Translations under genes and position numbers: made by a program
In this document: positions 7,408 through 16,141 of the stretch, piece by piece
How the letters are laid out: each line of letters begins with the position of its first letter
Numbering within the stretch: the first letter of the stretch is position 1
Notes under the pieces: generated by a model
The model's input: only the letters and a program-made list of their open reading frames with translations
What the model was told of the DNA's origin: nothing
The model's database searches: none
NCBI GenBank assembly: GCA_947258585.1
Contig: CAMYIZ010000059.1
Coordinates: forward strand, 1-64,000
Direction of reading: 5' to 3'
Origin: an uncultured Haliea sp.
GTDB lineage: Bacteria; Pseudomonadota; Gammaproteobacteria; Pseudomonadales; Halieaceae
Length of the DNA: 64,000 bases

Positions 7408-9270
7408 ATGAAAATCCTATCTGGACGCAAGCCTGGCAACATCAGGTCGCCTATCCTCGCCGCCCTGGTCGCAGCCGGTTTCGCGGCGCCCGCCGCGGCG
7501 GTGAGCTTTGACCTGGGGCCGTTCGAGGCGAATTTTTCCTCCAATCTGTCCATCGGCGCGAGTTGGCGGGCGGAGAGCCCCAACAGCGGCTTGCTGGCGC
7601 CGGGCAATACCGCCGATGGCAAGGGCCGCGCGTCCTCCAGTACCGCCGACGACGGCAACCTGAACTACGACAGCGGCGACTTGTTTTCGTTGCAGTTCCG
7701 GGGTATCCACGACCTGGAGCTGACGCGGGACAACTACGGTTTCTTCACCCGCCTGAAATACTGGTACGACCATGAGGTGGGCACCAGTGCTGTGCCCCAC
7801 GGCCACGCCGCCAATGGCTACGTCCCTGACCGCAAGCTGGATACCTCCGGTTTCGAGCGCCTGGCGCGCTATCGCGGCGTCGAGTTCCTCGATTACTATC
7901 TCTTCGGCAGCTTCGATGTGGGAGACAGCCCGCTGGAGCTGCGCGCCGGCAATATGGTGCTGAGCTGGGGCGAGAGCACCTTCATCCAGAACGGCGTCAA
8001 CGTGGTCAACCCGTTTGACGTGACCGCGCTGCGCAAGCCGGGCTCGGAGATCAAGGAGGCCCTGCTGCCGGTGGGAATGGTCTACGCCAACTACGGCGTG
8101 ACCGGTGACCTCAGCATGGAAGCCTTTGTCCAGTACGACTGGCAGCGCACCATCCTCGACGAGTGTGGCACCTACTGGAATTCCGCGGATCCTTACGGCG
8201 GCGGCTGCGACTACCTGACCATCTCCAACGCGGTGCCCGACAGTGCCGCCGAGCCGGCGGGATTGATCCTGCCCCGCAGCGACGATGTGGAGGCCTCCGA
8301 TTCCGGGCAGTGGGGCCTGGCGTTCCGCTACTATTCCGAGGCCCTGAATGCCACCGAGTTTGGCCTGTATTACCTGAATTACCACAGCCGCACGCCGATC
8401 TTCAGCGCCAACAATGCCACGGTCGCCTTTGGTTTCCCGGTGAATTTTGGCGCCAATCCCGATTACTTCTTCGAGTTTCCCGAGGACATCGAACTGTGGG
8501 GCCTGACCTTTGCCACCAACCTGGGCGACTGGGCGGTATCCGGTGAGCTGAGTTACCGGCCGGATTTCCCGCTGCAGATCAACACCACGGACCTGCTGCA
8601 GGCAGTGGCGCTGGGCAGTGCGGCGGAGTGGTCGCGGATGTTGCCGCGCTCGCTGGCGGCGGGTCCGGGAGGCTATCTGGCAGGCTATGACGACGTCTCC
8701 TACACCCAGGCGCAGATGACCTTCATCAAGTTCTTCGAGCAGGTCATGGGGGCACAGCGGCTGTCCTTCGCCGCGGAAGTCGGCGCGGTATTCCTCGGGG
8801 GCATGGAGGACAACATCAACTACGGCCGCTCGCCGAACTACGGTGTAGGGGACTTCGAGCCGTTCAGCAGCCAGTTCTTCCTCTGGCCGGGCTCACCCGT
8901 GTCCTGCAACTCGCACCCGGCCGCGGAAGCGTTCGCCGGTATTCGCCCCAACAGCAATGCCGACTACTGCACCGACGACGGCTTCACGGATGACTTTTCC
9001 TGGGGCTATCGCCTGCGCGCGAGCCTGGAGTACACCGACGTGTTTGCCGGTATCAACCTGACCCCGAATGTCGCCTGGTCCCACGATGTCAAGGGCACCT
9101 CTCCGGCTCCCAACTTTGTCGAGGATCGTGTCGCCATGAGCCTGGGTGTCACTGCGGATTATCTGAACGTTTACCGCGCGGATATTTCCTATACCAGTTT
9201 TTTTGGGGCAGACTATGATGAACTGATAGATCGCGACTTTGTCTCCATGAGCTTTTCCATCGCATTCTAA
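7408..9270 (+). CDS. DUF1302 family outer-membrane beta-barrel protein
   Basis: A 620-residue protein with a signal peptide (residues 1-31, cleavage after AAPAAA). The rest is rich in alternating aromatic/polar strands and ends in a terminal Phe (MSFSIAF), the usual outer-membrane barrel signature recognised by BamA. The N-terminal SFDLGPFEANFSSNLSIGASW and the RAGNMVLSWGESTFIQNGVNVVN-like region match DUF1302 proteins. These are found next to DUF1329 genes in many hydrocarbon- and steroid-degrading proteobacteria, and their function is not established. CAGGAG lies shortly before the ATG. First gene of a four-gene plus-strand cluster; 39 bases to the DUF1329 gene. Confidence 0.88.
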   Translation: MKILSGRKPGNIRSPILAALVAAGFAAPAAAVSFDLGPFEANFSSNLSIGASWRAESPNSGLLAPGNTADGKGRASSSTADDGNLNYDSGDLFSLQFRGIHDLELTRDNYGFFTRLKYWYDHEVGTSAVPHGHAANGYVPDRKLDTSGFERLARYRGVEFLDYYLFGSFDVGDSPLELRAGNMVLSWGESTFIQNGVNVVNPFDVTALRKPGSEIKEALLPVGMVYANYGVTGDLSMEAFVQYDWQRTILDECGTYWNSADPYGGGCDYLTISNAVPDSAAEPAGLILPRSDDVEASDSGQWGLAFRYYSEALNATEFGLYYLNYHSRTPIFSANNATVAFGFPVNFGANPDYFFEFPEDIELWGLTFATNLGDWAVSGELSYRPDFPLQINTTDLLQAVALGSAAEWSRMLPRSLAAGPGGYLAGYDDVSYTQAQMTFIKFFEQVMGAQRLSFAAEVGAVFLGGMEDNINYGRSPNYGVGDFEPFSSQFFLWPGSPVSCNSHPAAEAFAGIRPNSNADYCTDDGFTDDFSWGYRLRASLEYTDVFAGINLTPNVAWSHDVKGTSPAPNFVEDRVAMSLGVTADYLNVYRADISYTSFFGADYDELIDRDFVSMSFSIAF

Positions 9271-9309
9271 AGTGGCCGGCGAGGTCACCGAATAACAAGG
9301 AGTTTTCGC

Positions 9310-10674
9310 ATGAACAAGAGACTGATGGCCACAGGCCTCGCGTCCCTGCTGGGATTGGGCAGCTGCCTGGCCCTGGCGAAGGTCAGCCCCGAACAGGCCG
9401 CCCGCCTGGGTGGCGCGGAGCTGACTCCCATGGGTGCCGAGCGCGCCGGCAATGCCGACGGCACCATTCCGCCCTGGGAGGGTGGTATCCAGGAACTGCC
9501 CGCCGGCTACACGCCCGGTGAGCGCCTGGTGAATCCCTTCGCCGCGGACGACGTGTTGTTCACCATCACCGCGGACAATGTCAGCCAGTATGCCGACAAG
9601 CTCTCCCCGGGGCAGATGGCGATGTTCCGGCGCTACCCCGAGACCTACCAGATGCCGGTGTACCCCACCCGGCGCAGTGCCAACCTGCCGGACAGCGAGT
9701 ACGAACTGATCAAGGAGTGGGCGACCAAGACTGACCTGGTCGCCGGAGGCAACGGTTTGGTGGATTTTCGCGCCAACGTGCCGTTCCCGATTCCCAACAG
9801 TGGTGTCGAGGTGATCTGGAACCACATCACCCGCTACCGCACCCCGCTGGGGGTCAAGCGTCGCTACATCCAGGCGCCGGTGCAGGCCAATGGCGCCTTC
9901 GCGCCGGTACTGTTTGAAGAGGAGGCGATCTTCGCCAACCGCTTCCCGGCCAACCCCAACCCCAACCGCCTGTTCGTGTTCCTGCAACGTATCCTGGCGC
10001 CGGCGCGGCTGGAGGGCGATGTCCTGCTGGTGCACGAAAACGTCGACCAGGTGAAAGAGCCCCGTTCGGCCTGGGTCTACAATGCCGGCCAGCGCCGGGT
10101 CCGGCGCGCGCCCAATATCGCCTATGACGGTCCCGGCGTCGCCTCTGATGGCCTGCGCACCGCGGATGACCTCGACCTGTTCAACGGCGCTCCCGACCGC
10201 TACAACTGGGAGCTGGTAGGCAAGAAGGAGCTGTATATTCCGTACAACGCCTACGCCCTGCGTCGCGGTGACCTGAAGTACACCGATATCATCAAGCCCG
10301 GCCACATGGACCCGCAGTACCTGCGCTATGAACTGCACCGGGTCTGGGTAGTCGAGGCCACGCTCAAGGAAGATGCGCGGCACATCTACGCCCGGCGCAC
10401 CTTCTATGTCGACGAGGACACCTGGCAGATCGCGGTGGTTGACCACTACGACGGCCGCGGCGAGTTGTGGAAGATGAAGGAGGGGCACAAGGTTGAGCAC
10501 TACCAGGTGAAAGTGCCCTGGATTGCGGCGGAGGCCCTGCACGACCTGATCTCCGGTCGCTACGTGGTCATTGGCCTGGACAACGAGGAGAGCGGGTACC
10601 AGTACGACTTCGATTACGTCGGTGACTTCGAGGACTTCACCCCGGCCGCCCTGCGTCGAGCCGGCCGGCGCTAG
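9310..10674 (+). CDS. DUF1329 family exported protein (LolA/LolB-like fold)
   Basis: A 454-residue protein with an N-terminal signal peptide. Cleavage after LALA (before KVSPEQAA) fits signal peptidase I; a weak lipobox LGSC ending at Cys20 leaves lipoprotein processing possible. The mature start (SPEQAARLGGAELTPMGAERAGNADGTIPPW) is the typical DUF1329 opening, and the central RRTFYVDEDTWQIAVVDHYD block is also characteristic. DUF1329 proteins are predicted to resemble LolA/LolB-type lipid carriers, so a periplasmic shuttle for a hydrophobic cargo is a reasonable inference. AAGGAG precedes the ATG. It lies between the barrel and propeller genes, and the set recurs in other genomes. Confidence 0.88.
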   Translation: MNKRLMATGLASLLGLGSCLALAKVSPEQAARLGGAELTPMGAERAGNADGTIPPWEGGIQELPAGYTPGERLVNPFAADDVLFTITADNVSQYADKLSPGQMAMFRRYPETYQMPVYPTRRSANLPDSEYELIKEWATKTDLVAGGNGLVDFRANVPFPIPNSGVEVIWNHITRYRTPLGVKRRYIQAPVQANGAFAPVLFEEEAIFANRFPANPNPNRLFVFLQRILAPARLEGDVLLVHENVDQVKEPRSAWVYNAGQRRVRRAPNIAYDGPGVASDGLRTADDLDLFNGAPDRYNWELVGKKELYIPYNAYALRRGDLKYTDIIKPGHMDPQYLRYELHRVWVVEATLKEDARHIYARRTFYVDEDTWQIAVVDHYDGRGELWKMKEGHKVEHYQVKVPWIAAEALHDLISGRYVVIGLDNEESGYQYDFDYVGDFEDFTPAALRRAGRR

Positions 10675-10684
10675 GGCCTCCGCC

Positions 10685-11821
10685 ATGGCTTATCTGAGTG
10701 CTCTGGCGCGGTCCCTGGGGCTGGCCACCATTGCCGCCTGTTTCCTCCTGCCCGCGCAGTTGCGGGCAGCGGAGGATTTCGCCTTCCTGCCCGCGGTGAC
10801 CTTCGACGATCCCACCCGCATGCAGCTGCTGGATATCACCCGTGCGGGCGATCGCCTGGTGGCGGCGGGTGAGCGCGGGGTGATCATTGTCAGCGACGAT
10901 GACGGTGGCAGCTGGCGCCAGGCCGCGGTACCGGTCAGCGTCACCCTGACCTCCCTGCACTTTCCGCAGCCGGAGCTGGGCTGGGCCGTGGGTCACTCCG
11001 GCGTCATATTGCACAGCAGCGACGGAGGTGAGAGCTGGAGTTTGCAGTTTGACGGCGATGCGGCCAACCGCAAATATCTCCTGTGGGCGCAACAGCGGGT
11101 AGAGGAACTGGAACAGGCGCTGGCTGAGCTAGAGGATGACGCGGCGCTCGAGGAGCTGGAGTTTGCCCTGGAAGAGGCCAGCTTTGCGGTGGACGATGCC
11201 ACGGATGCCATTGATACCGGCCCCGCGGACCCGTTCCTCGATGTCATGTTCCTGAATGCCCGCACCGGCTTCGCGGTGGGCGCCTACGGCATGTTGTATC
11301 GCACCGACAACGGCGGCAGTGACTGGGAAATCGCCATCGGCGGGATCGACAACCCGGACCGTTTTCACTATTACGCGCTGGCGGTGGATGCCGGTGGTCG
11401 CCTTTATCTCAGCGGCGAAGCCGGGCTGTTGTACTACTCCAGCGACAGCGGCAGCCACTGGGAGCGGGTCGAAGACCTCTACGACGGCACGCTGTTTGGT
11501 GTCGCGGTGCAGGGGGATCAGATCTACGCCTATGGCTTGCGCGGCCACGTGTTTCGTTCCGCCGATGGCGGCGTGAGCTGGGAGGAAGTCGACAATCCGG
11601 AGCGCTACAGCCTGTACGGCGGCACCCGGCTGGCGGACGGCCGGGTGTTGATGGTGGGCTCCGGCGGTCTGGTGCTCGCCAGCCTTGAGGGCGGTGGCCT
11701 GCGCGGCTGGCGTCATCCGTCCCGATCCAGCCTGTCTTCCGCGGTCACGACCGCCAGCGGCGACATCCTGCTGGTGGGCATGGCCGGGTTGTTACCCCTG
11801 AGTGAGGCAGAATCCCTGTGA
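10685..11821 (+). CDS. YCF48-related / BNR-repeat beta-propeller protein, exported
   Basis: A 378-residue protein. ATG 10685 is chosen because it begins a clear signal peptide (MAYLSALARS... cleaved after LRA). At least five Asp-box (BNR) turns are visible, for example SDDDGGSW, SSDGGESW, RTDNGGSDW, YSSDSGSHW and RSADGGVSW, as in the photosystem-assembly factor YCF48 family. An acidic, Glu/Leu/Ala-rich segment of about 60 residues (124-184) interrupts the propeller after the second Asp-box pair. Probably a periplasmic scaffold or adaptor for the neighbouring permease. The stop TGA overlaps the GTG start of the MMPL gene (GTGA), giving translational coupling. Confidence 0.85.
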   Translation: MAYLSALARSLGLATIAACFLLPAQLRAAEDFAFLPAVTFDDPTRMQLLDITRAGDRLVAAGERGVIIVSDDDGGSWRQAAVPVSVTLTSLHFPQPELGWAVGHSGVILHSSDGGESWSLQFDGDAANRKYLLWAQQRVEELEQALAELEDDAALEELEFALEEASFAVDDATDAIDTGPADPFLDVMFLNARTGFAVGAYGMLYRTDNGGSDWEIAIGGIDNPDRFHYYALAVDAGGRLYLSGEAGLLYYSSDSGSHWERVEDLYDGTLFGVAVQGDQIYAYGLRGHVFRSADGGVSWEEVDNPERYSLYGGTRLADGRVLMVGSGGLVLASLEGGGLRGWRHPSRSSLSSAVTTASGDILLVGMAGLLPLSEAESL

Positions 11822-14169
11822 CCGACCACGAAAGTACCCGGGAAGAACCCGAAGACGGCAAGCTGCGACCACTGCTGGGCACCATGCTGATGGGAGCGCG
11901 CCTACCCCTCATCCTGCTGTTTGCGCTGGCGACAGTGTTCTTTGCCTGGCAGGCCAGCCAGCTCAAGCCGGATGCCAGCTTCGAGAAGATGCTGCCGACA
12001 TCACACCCGTTCATCCAGAACTTCCTCTACCGCCAGGATGACCTCAAGGGGCTGGGCAACTCGGTACGCATCATTGTCGAGACCCGCGAGGGCGATATCT
12101 TCACCGCGGAGTTCCAGGACCTGCTGCAGCGCATTACCGATGAAGTCTTCTATATCAACGGCGTCGACCGCTCCGCGCTGCAGTCCCTGTGGACCCCCAA
12201 TACCCGCTGGATGGAGGTCACCGAGGAGGGCTTCGTCGGCGGCGCGGTCATTCCCGATGACTACGACGGCAGCGAGCGGGCGCTGACAGCGCTGCGCGAG
12301 AACGTCCTCAAATCGGGTCAGATAGGGCGTATTGTCGCCAATAATTTCAAGTCCACCATCATCGTTGCCCCCCTGATCGAGACGGACCCGACCACCGGTG
12401 AACGGCTGGACTACGCCCGCTTTTCCCGGGACCTCGAGGAGCTGGTCCGGGACAAATACAGTTCGGACACCATCAGTATTCGCATTACCGGCTTCGCCAA
12501 GCTGATCGGCGACCTGATCGAGGGCGCCACGCTGGTGGGGCTGTTTTTCCTGGTGGCGTTTGCGATCACCGCGGTGATGCTGTTCATCTACTCCCGCTGC
12601 GGCTGGCTCACCTCGGCCGCGCTGCTCTGTTCCACAGTGGCCGTGGTCTGGCAAATGGGCCTGCTCAAGCTTATGGGCATGGGGCTGGACCCGTATTCGA
12701 TGCTGGTGCCGTTTTTGGTGTTCGCGGTGGGTGTCAGCCACTCGGTCCAGATCATCAATCGCTTCGGCTATTTTATCTATCACAAGGTGTCCCGGATTGA
12801 AGCGGCGCGGCTGACCTTCGTCCGCCTGTCCAAGCCGGGCTTCGTGGCTCTGGTGAGCGACGGCGTGGGGTTTTTCACCCTGCGGGTGATCGACATTCCG
12901 GTGATCCAGGAACTGGCGGTGGTGGCGGCCACCGGGATTGCCGTGCTGGTGCTGACCAACCTGCTCCTGCTGCCCCTGGTGCTGACCTTTACCGGCATTT
13001 CCGACCGCTGTGTCAGCTACCGTTCCGCCAAGGAGAACAGCCGCTTCAGCCACTGGCGCCTGCTGGCGAAGACCACCCGCCGGGGACCGGCGATTACCAT
13101 CCTCGCTGTATGCGCAGCGATGTTTGCGGGCGGCCTCTACTACGGCCAGTTCCAGAAGATTGGTGACCTCGACCCGGGGGCGCCGGAGCTGCGCCCGGAC
13201 TCCCGCTACAACCAGGACAATGCCTTCCTGACCCGCAACTACTCCACCAGCACCGACGTATTCGTGGTGATGGCGAGTACCGGCGTACAGCAGTGCGGCA
13301 GCTATGAGTTCGTGTCGGCGGTGAACTACTTCCAGGGCGTGATGGAGACCGTGCCCGGGGTGCAGTCCGCCATGTCCCTGGTCGACGTGTCCAAGCTGGC
13401 CATTCAGGGCATGAACGAGGGCAGCCCGAAGTGGCACGAAACCAGTCGCAACCGCTATATCCTCAACAACTCCCTGAGCAGCGCGCCCAATATGCTGCGC
13501 AATACCGACTGCTCCATGGCCCCCGTCATCCTGTTTCTCGATGATCACAAGGCAGACACCCTTGACGGCGTGGTCGCCGAGGTGGCCCGGTTCGCGGAGG
13601 CCCACGACAGCGAGGACGCCCGCTTTGAAATGGCGGCGGGCAACGCCGGGGTCGAGGCCGCGACCAATATCGTGATCCGCGACGCCCAGACCAAGATGCT
13701 GCTGTGGGTGTACGGTGTGGTGATTGCGCTGTGCCTGCTCAACTTCCGTTCCCTGCGAATTACCGCCTGCATTATCGTCCCGCTGATGCTGACCTCGGTG
13801 CTGGGCCAGGCCCTGATGGCGGCGCTGGGTATCGGCGTCAAGGTCGCCACCCTGCCGGTGATCGCCCTGGGCGTGGGCATCGGGGTGGACTACGGTATCT
13901 ACATCTACTCGTCGCTGCAGTCCTACCTGCGTCACGGTGATTCACTGGAGAGGGCGTATTTCCATGCCCTCAAGTCCAGCGGTACGGCGGTGGCCTTTAC
14001 CGGACTTACCCTGGCGGTTGGCGTCGGCACCTGGATGTTCTCGCCGATCAAGTTTCAGGCCGACATGGGCCTGATGCTGACCTTCATGTTCTTCTGGAAC
14101 ATGCTGGGGGCACTGCTGTTCCTGCCTGCCCTCGCCTGGCTGCTGTCGCCCCGCGGCAGCAAGGCCTAG
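11818..14169 (+). CDS. MMPL/RND-family inner-membrane transporter
   Basis: A 783-residue permease starting at GTG 11818, overlapping the propeller gene by 4 bases. Twelve transmembrane helices in two six-helix halves, each preceded by a helix and a large periplasmic loop, as in MMPL/RND exporters (HpnN-like, sterol-sensing-domain relatives). Family motifs include FAVGVSHSVQIINRF in the first half and IALGVGIGVDYGIYIYSSL in the second. Two cysteines in the second loop (QQCGSYEF and NTDCSM) may pair. Driven by proton motive force in the family; cargo probably a lipid, sterol or hydrocarbon-like molecule. With the DUF1302 barrel, DUF1329 carrier and propeller it could form a complete trans-envelope route. 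Confidence 0.87.
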   Translation: MTDHESTREEPEDGKLRPLLGTMLMGARLPLILLFALATVFFAWQASQLKPDASFEKMLPTSHPFIQNFLYRQDDLKGLGNSVRIIVETREGDIFTAEFQDLLQRITDEVFYINGVDRSALQSLWTPNTRWMEVTEEGFVGGAVIPDDYDGSERALTALRENVLKSGQIGRIVANNFKSTIIVAPLIETDPTTGERLDYARFSRDLEELVRDKYSSDTISIRITGFAKLIGDLIEGATLVGLFFLVAFAITAVMLFIYSRCGWLTSAALLCSTVAVVWQMGLLKLMGMGLDPYSMLVPFLVFAVGVSHSVQIINRFGYFIYHKVSRIEAARLTFVRLSKPGFVALVSDGVGFFTLRVIDIPVIQELAVVAATGIAVLVLTNLLLLPLVLTFTGISDRCVSYRSAKENSRFSHWRLLAKTTRRGPAITILAVCAAMFAGGLYYGQFQKIGDLDPGAPELRPDSRYNQDNAFLTRNYSTSTDVFVVMASTGVQQCGSYEFVSAVNYFQGVMETVPGVQSAMSLVDVSKLAIQGMNEGSPKWHETSRNRYILNNSLSSAPNMLRNTDCSMAPVILFLDDHKADTLDGVVAEVARFAEAHDSEDARFEMAAGNAGVEAATNIVIRDAQTKMLLWVYGVVIALCLLNFRSLRITACIIVPLMLTSVLGQALMAALGIGVKVATLPVIALGVGIGVDYGIYIYSSLQSYLRHGDSLERAYFHALKSSGTAVAFTGLTLAVGVGTWMFSPIKFQADMGLMLTFMFFWNMLGALLFLPALAWLLSPRGSKA

Positions 14170-14188
14170 CCTCGCGGCCCGGCGGCGG

Positions 14189-16141
14189 TCACTCCCGGAC
14201 CCGGTAGGCCAGCAGCAGGTTGCCCGGCAGCTGGCCAAACATGCTGTAGCCCGACTGCACGTAGAGCCAGCCGTCGGCCACTACCTGGCCGCCCACATCG
14301 ATCGCGCCACCGTGGCCGGCCAGGCCGTTGCTGGCAGTGATCGGGACCGCCGTGGCGGTTTCCCACAGTACCTCGCCCGTGGCCAGGTCGAAAGTCCGAA
14401 CCAGGCCATCGAGACCGGCACTGAAGGCCAGTTCCGGGGTCACCGTGGCGGCGGCGGAGAGCCCGTAGTAGAACGAGCACCGATACTGTTCCTGCAGCGG
14501 CTGGCCGCCTCCGGCGCGGACCTGCGCCAGGCCCACCAGGGGTCGGTGCTGGTCGGGGAAGTCGCAGCCGCGGCTGACTGGATGCTGCCATACGAGGGCG
14601 CCGGTAACGATATCCAGCGCATACAGGCCGGGCGCGGGCGTATAGCCGGGAGTGTCCCGCTCCGGGTCCGCCACGGGTGCGACCAGGCGTGTACCGGACA
14701 GCCCCATGCCCCAGTGGATACCGCCGTTGGTGGTGCCCTGGCTGATCCGCAGCGACCACAGGCGCTCTCCCGCGGCGCTCGCCGGATCGGGCTTGAGGGC
14801 GTGGATCTCCCCCGATTTCTGCCCCGCGAGCAGCAGCTGGCTACCGTCGGGAAGATCCGCGATGATCACCGAGGCGCCGAAGTCGAAGTCCGGTCCCGGC
14901 TGCGCCGGGCAGTTGGCGCCCGCGTTCTGGCAGGCGGCATTCCAGACATCGTCGGCGGTGGCCTGGAAAATCCACGCCGGTTCGCCACTGTCCAGGTCCA
15001 GGGCGACGATGGCGTCGCTGGTGCCGGTAGCGGGGCGCGACAGGTTCTGGCCGGTACCGATATAGAGCCGGTTGCGGGCGGCGTCGATGGCCGGGGTGGT
15101 CCACACCACTGCCCCCGAAGGTCCGTACTGGTCGACGCCGTCCGCATTCTGGCCCCGCAGGGTGGCATCGGCTGTGGCCTGCCACGCCCACAGCTGCTTG
15201 CCGCTGCCGGCGTCCAGGGCCAGCACCGCACCGTGGGAGCGGCAGCAGGCGTAGTCGGGGCTGCCCGCCACCGCAACCTCGTAGGAGGACACCGGCACAT
15301 ACAGGCGGTCGTTGTGGAAACTGATGGAGCCGGTGACCACCGAGGTGTCGAATACCCGGGCCGAGACCTGCCACACCGTGTCCAGGGTCTCCGGGTCCAG
15401 GGCGAACAGATTGGCCAGCGAATCGGCGAAGACCAGCAGGCGCCGGCCGTCTGACAGTTCCGCCACCGTGATCGCGGAGCGCACACCGGCCAATATCTCC
15501 GTGTGCCCCCGCAGGCAGCCGCTCTTGCGGTCCAGCGCATAGAGCATTCCGGCGCGATCCCCCAGGTACAGGGTATCGCCGATAATTGCCGGCTGGGAGC
15601 GCATGTCCGTGACCCGCGGCAGGGCCAGGCTCCAGGCCAACTCCAGGGAGGCGACGTTGCTGCGGTCAATGCCGGCCGCCGCGGTGTCCAGGAAGCGCCG
15701 GTTGTCGGGCCCCAGGCCCCAGTGGCCGACACGCACGCGACGCTCGCTGGTGTCGGTTTTCTCGCAGGCAATCCTCTCCATCCAGTCGTACACGCCCGTC
15801 GCGGCATCGGTCAGGTAGATGCCGATGAGTCCCCGCTGCTGTTTGCTCAGGTGGGCCGCCATGGGCTGCATCTTGCCGAACTCCAGGGACACCATGATGC
15901 CCTCCCGGGAGAGATTGCCCAGCGCCTGCCGGGTGGGTGCCTTCATCGCCGGGTTCTCGTGGCACCCGGCACAGTGCCGCTGGTACAGGCGGCCGCCGAG
16001 CCAGGCCAGCGGTAGTTTGTCGGCGTGGCGCATGGCCAGGGTTTCCACGGTTCGCGCCGGGTGCTGGAACACGCCCTCGCTGCCGAGCCAGGCCGCGATA
16101 CCGGCTCCCAGCAGCAGTGCCACCACCAGTATTTTTTTCAT
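14189..16141 (-). CDS. quinohaemoprotein, polyvinyl-alcohol-dehydrogenase-like (N-terminal cytochrome c plus PQQ propeller)
   Basis: A 650-residue exported protein from ATG 16141, overlapping the stop of the upstream gene (ATGA). Residues 1-20 form a signal or anchor. A small cytochrome c domain follows, with C57-A-G-C60-H61 and a likely Met ligand near M91. A PQQ eight-bladed propeller occupies the rest (from about residue 165). A vicinal C299-C300 pair (DYACCRSHG) matches the disulphide that sits over PQQ in alcohol dehydrogenases. Domain order, length and motifs (SDAIVALDLDSGEPAW, DFGASVIIADLPDG) resemble polyvinyl alcohol dehydrogenase, which oxidises secondary alcohols and passes electrons to its own haem. 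Real substrate unknown. Last gene of a three-gene operon; ends 20 bp from the convergent MMPL gene. Confidence 0.8.
   Translation of the reverse strand: MKKILVVALLLGAGIAAWLGSEGVFQHPARTVETLAMRHADKLPLAWLGGRLYQRHCAGCHENPAMKAPTRQALGNLSREGIMVSLEFGKMQPMAAHLSKQQRGLIGIYLTDAATGVYDWMERIACEKTDTSERRVRVGHWGLGPDNRRFLDTAAAGIDRSNVASLELAWSLALPRVTDMRSQPAIIGDTLYLGDRAGMLYALDRKSGCLRGHTEILAGVRSAITVAELSDGRRLLVFADSLANLFALDPETLDTVWQVSARVFDTSVVTGSISFHNDRLYVPVSSYEVAVAGSPDYACCRSHGAVLALDAGSGKQLWAWQATADATLRGQNADGVDQYGPSGAVVWTTPAIDAARNRLYIGTGQNLSRPATGTSDAIVALDLDSGEPAWIFQATADDVWNAACQNAGANCPAQPGPDFDFGASVIIADLPDGSQLLLAGQKSGEIHALKPDPASAAGERLWSLRISQGTTNGGIHWGMGLSGTRLVAPVADPERDTPGYTPAPGLYALDIVTGALVWQHPVSRGCDFPDQHRPLVGLAQVRAGGGQPLQEQYRCSFYYGLSAAATVTPELAFSAGLDGLVRTFDLATGEVLWETATAVPITASNGLAGHGGAIDVGGQVVADGWLYVQSGYSMFGQLPGNLLLAYRVRE

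Noticed and set aside
12001-13935. 644-codon open frame antisense to the MMPL transporter
   Set aside because: Composition typical of the reverse frame of a membrane protein (His/Gln/Arg-rich); no start signal or domain.
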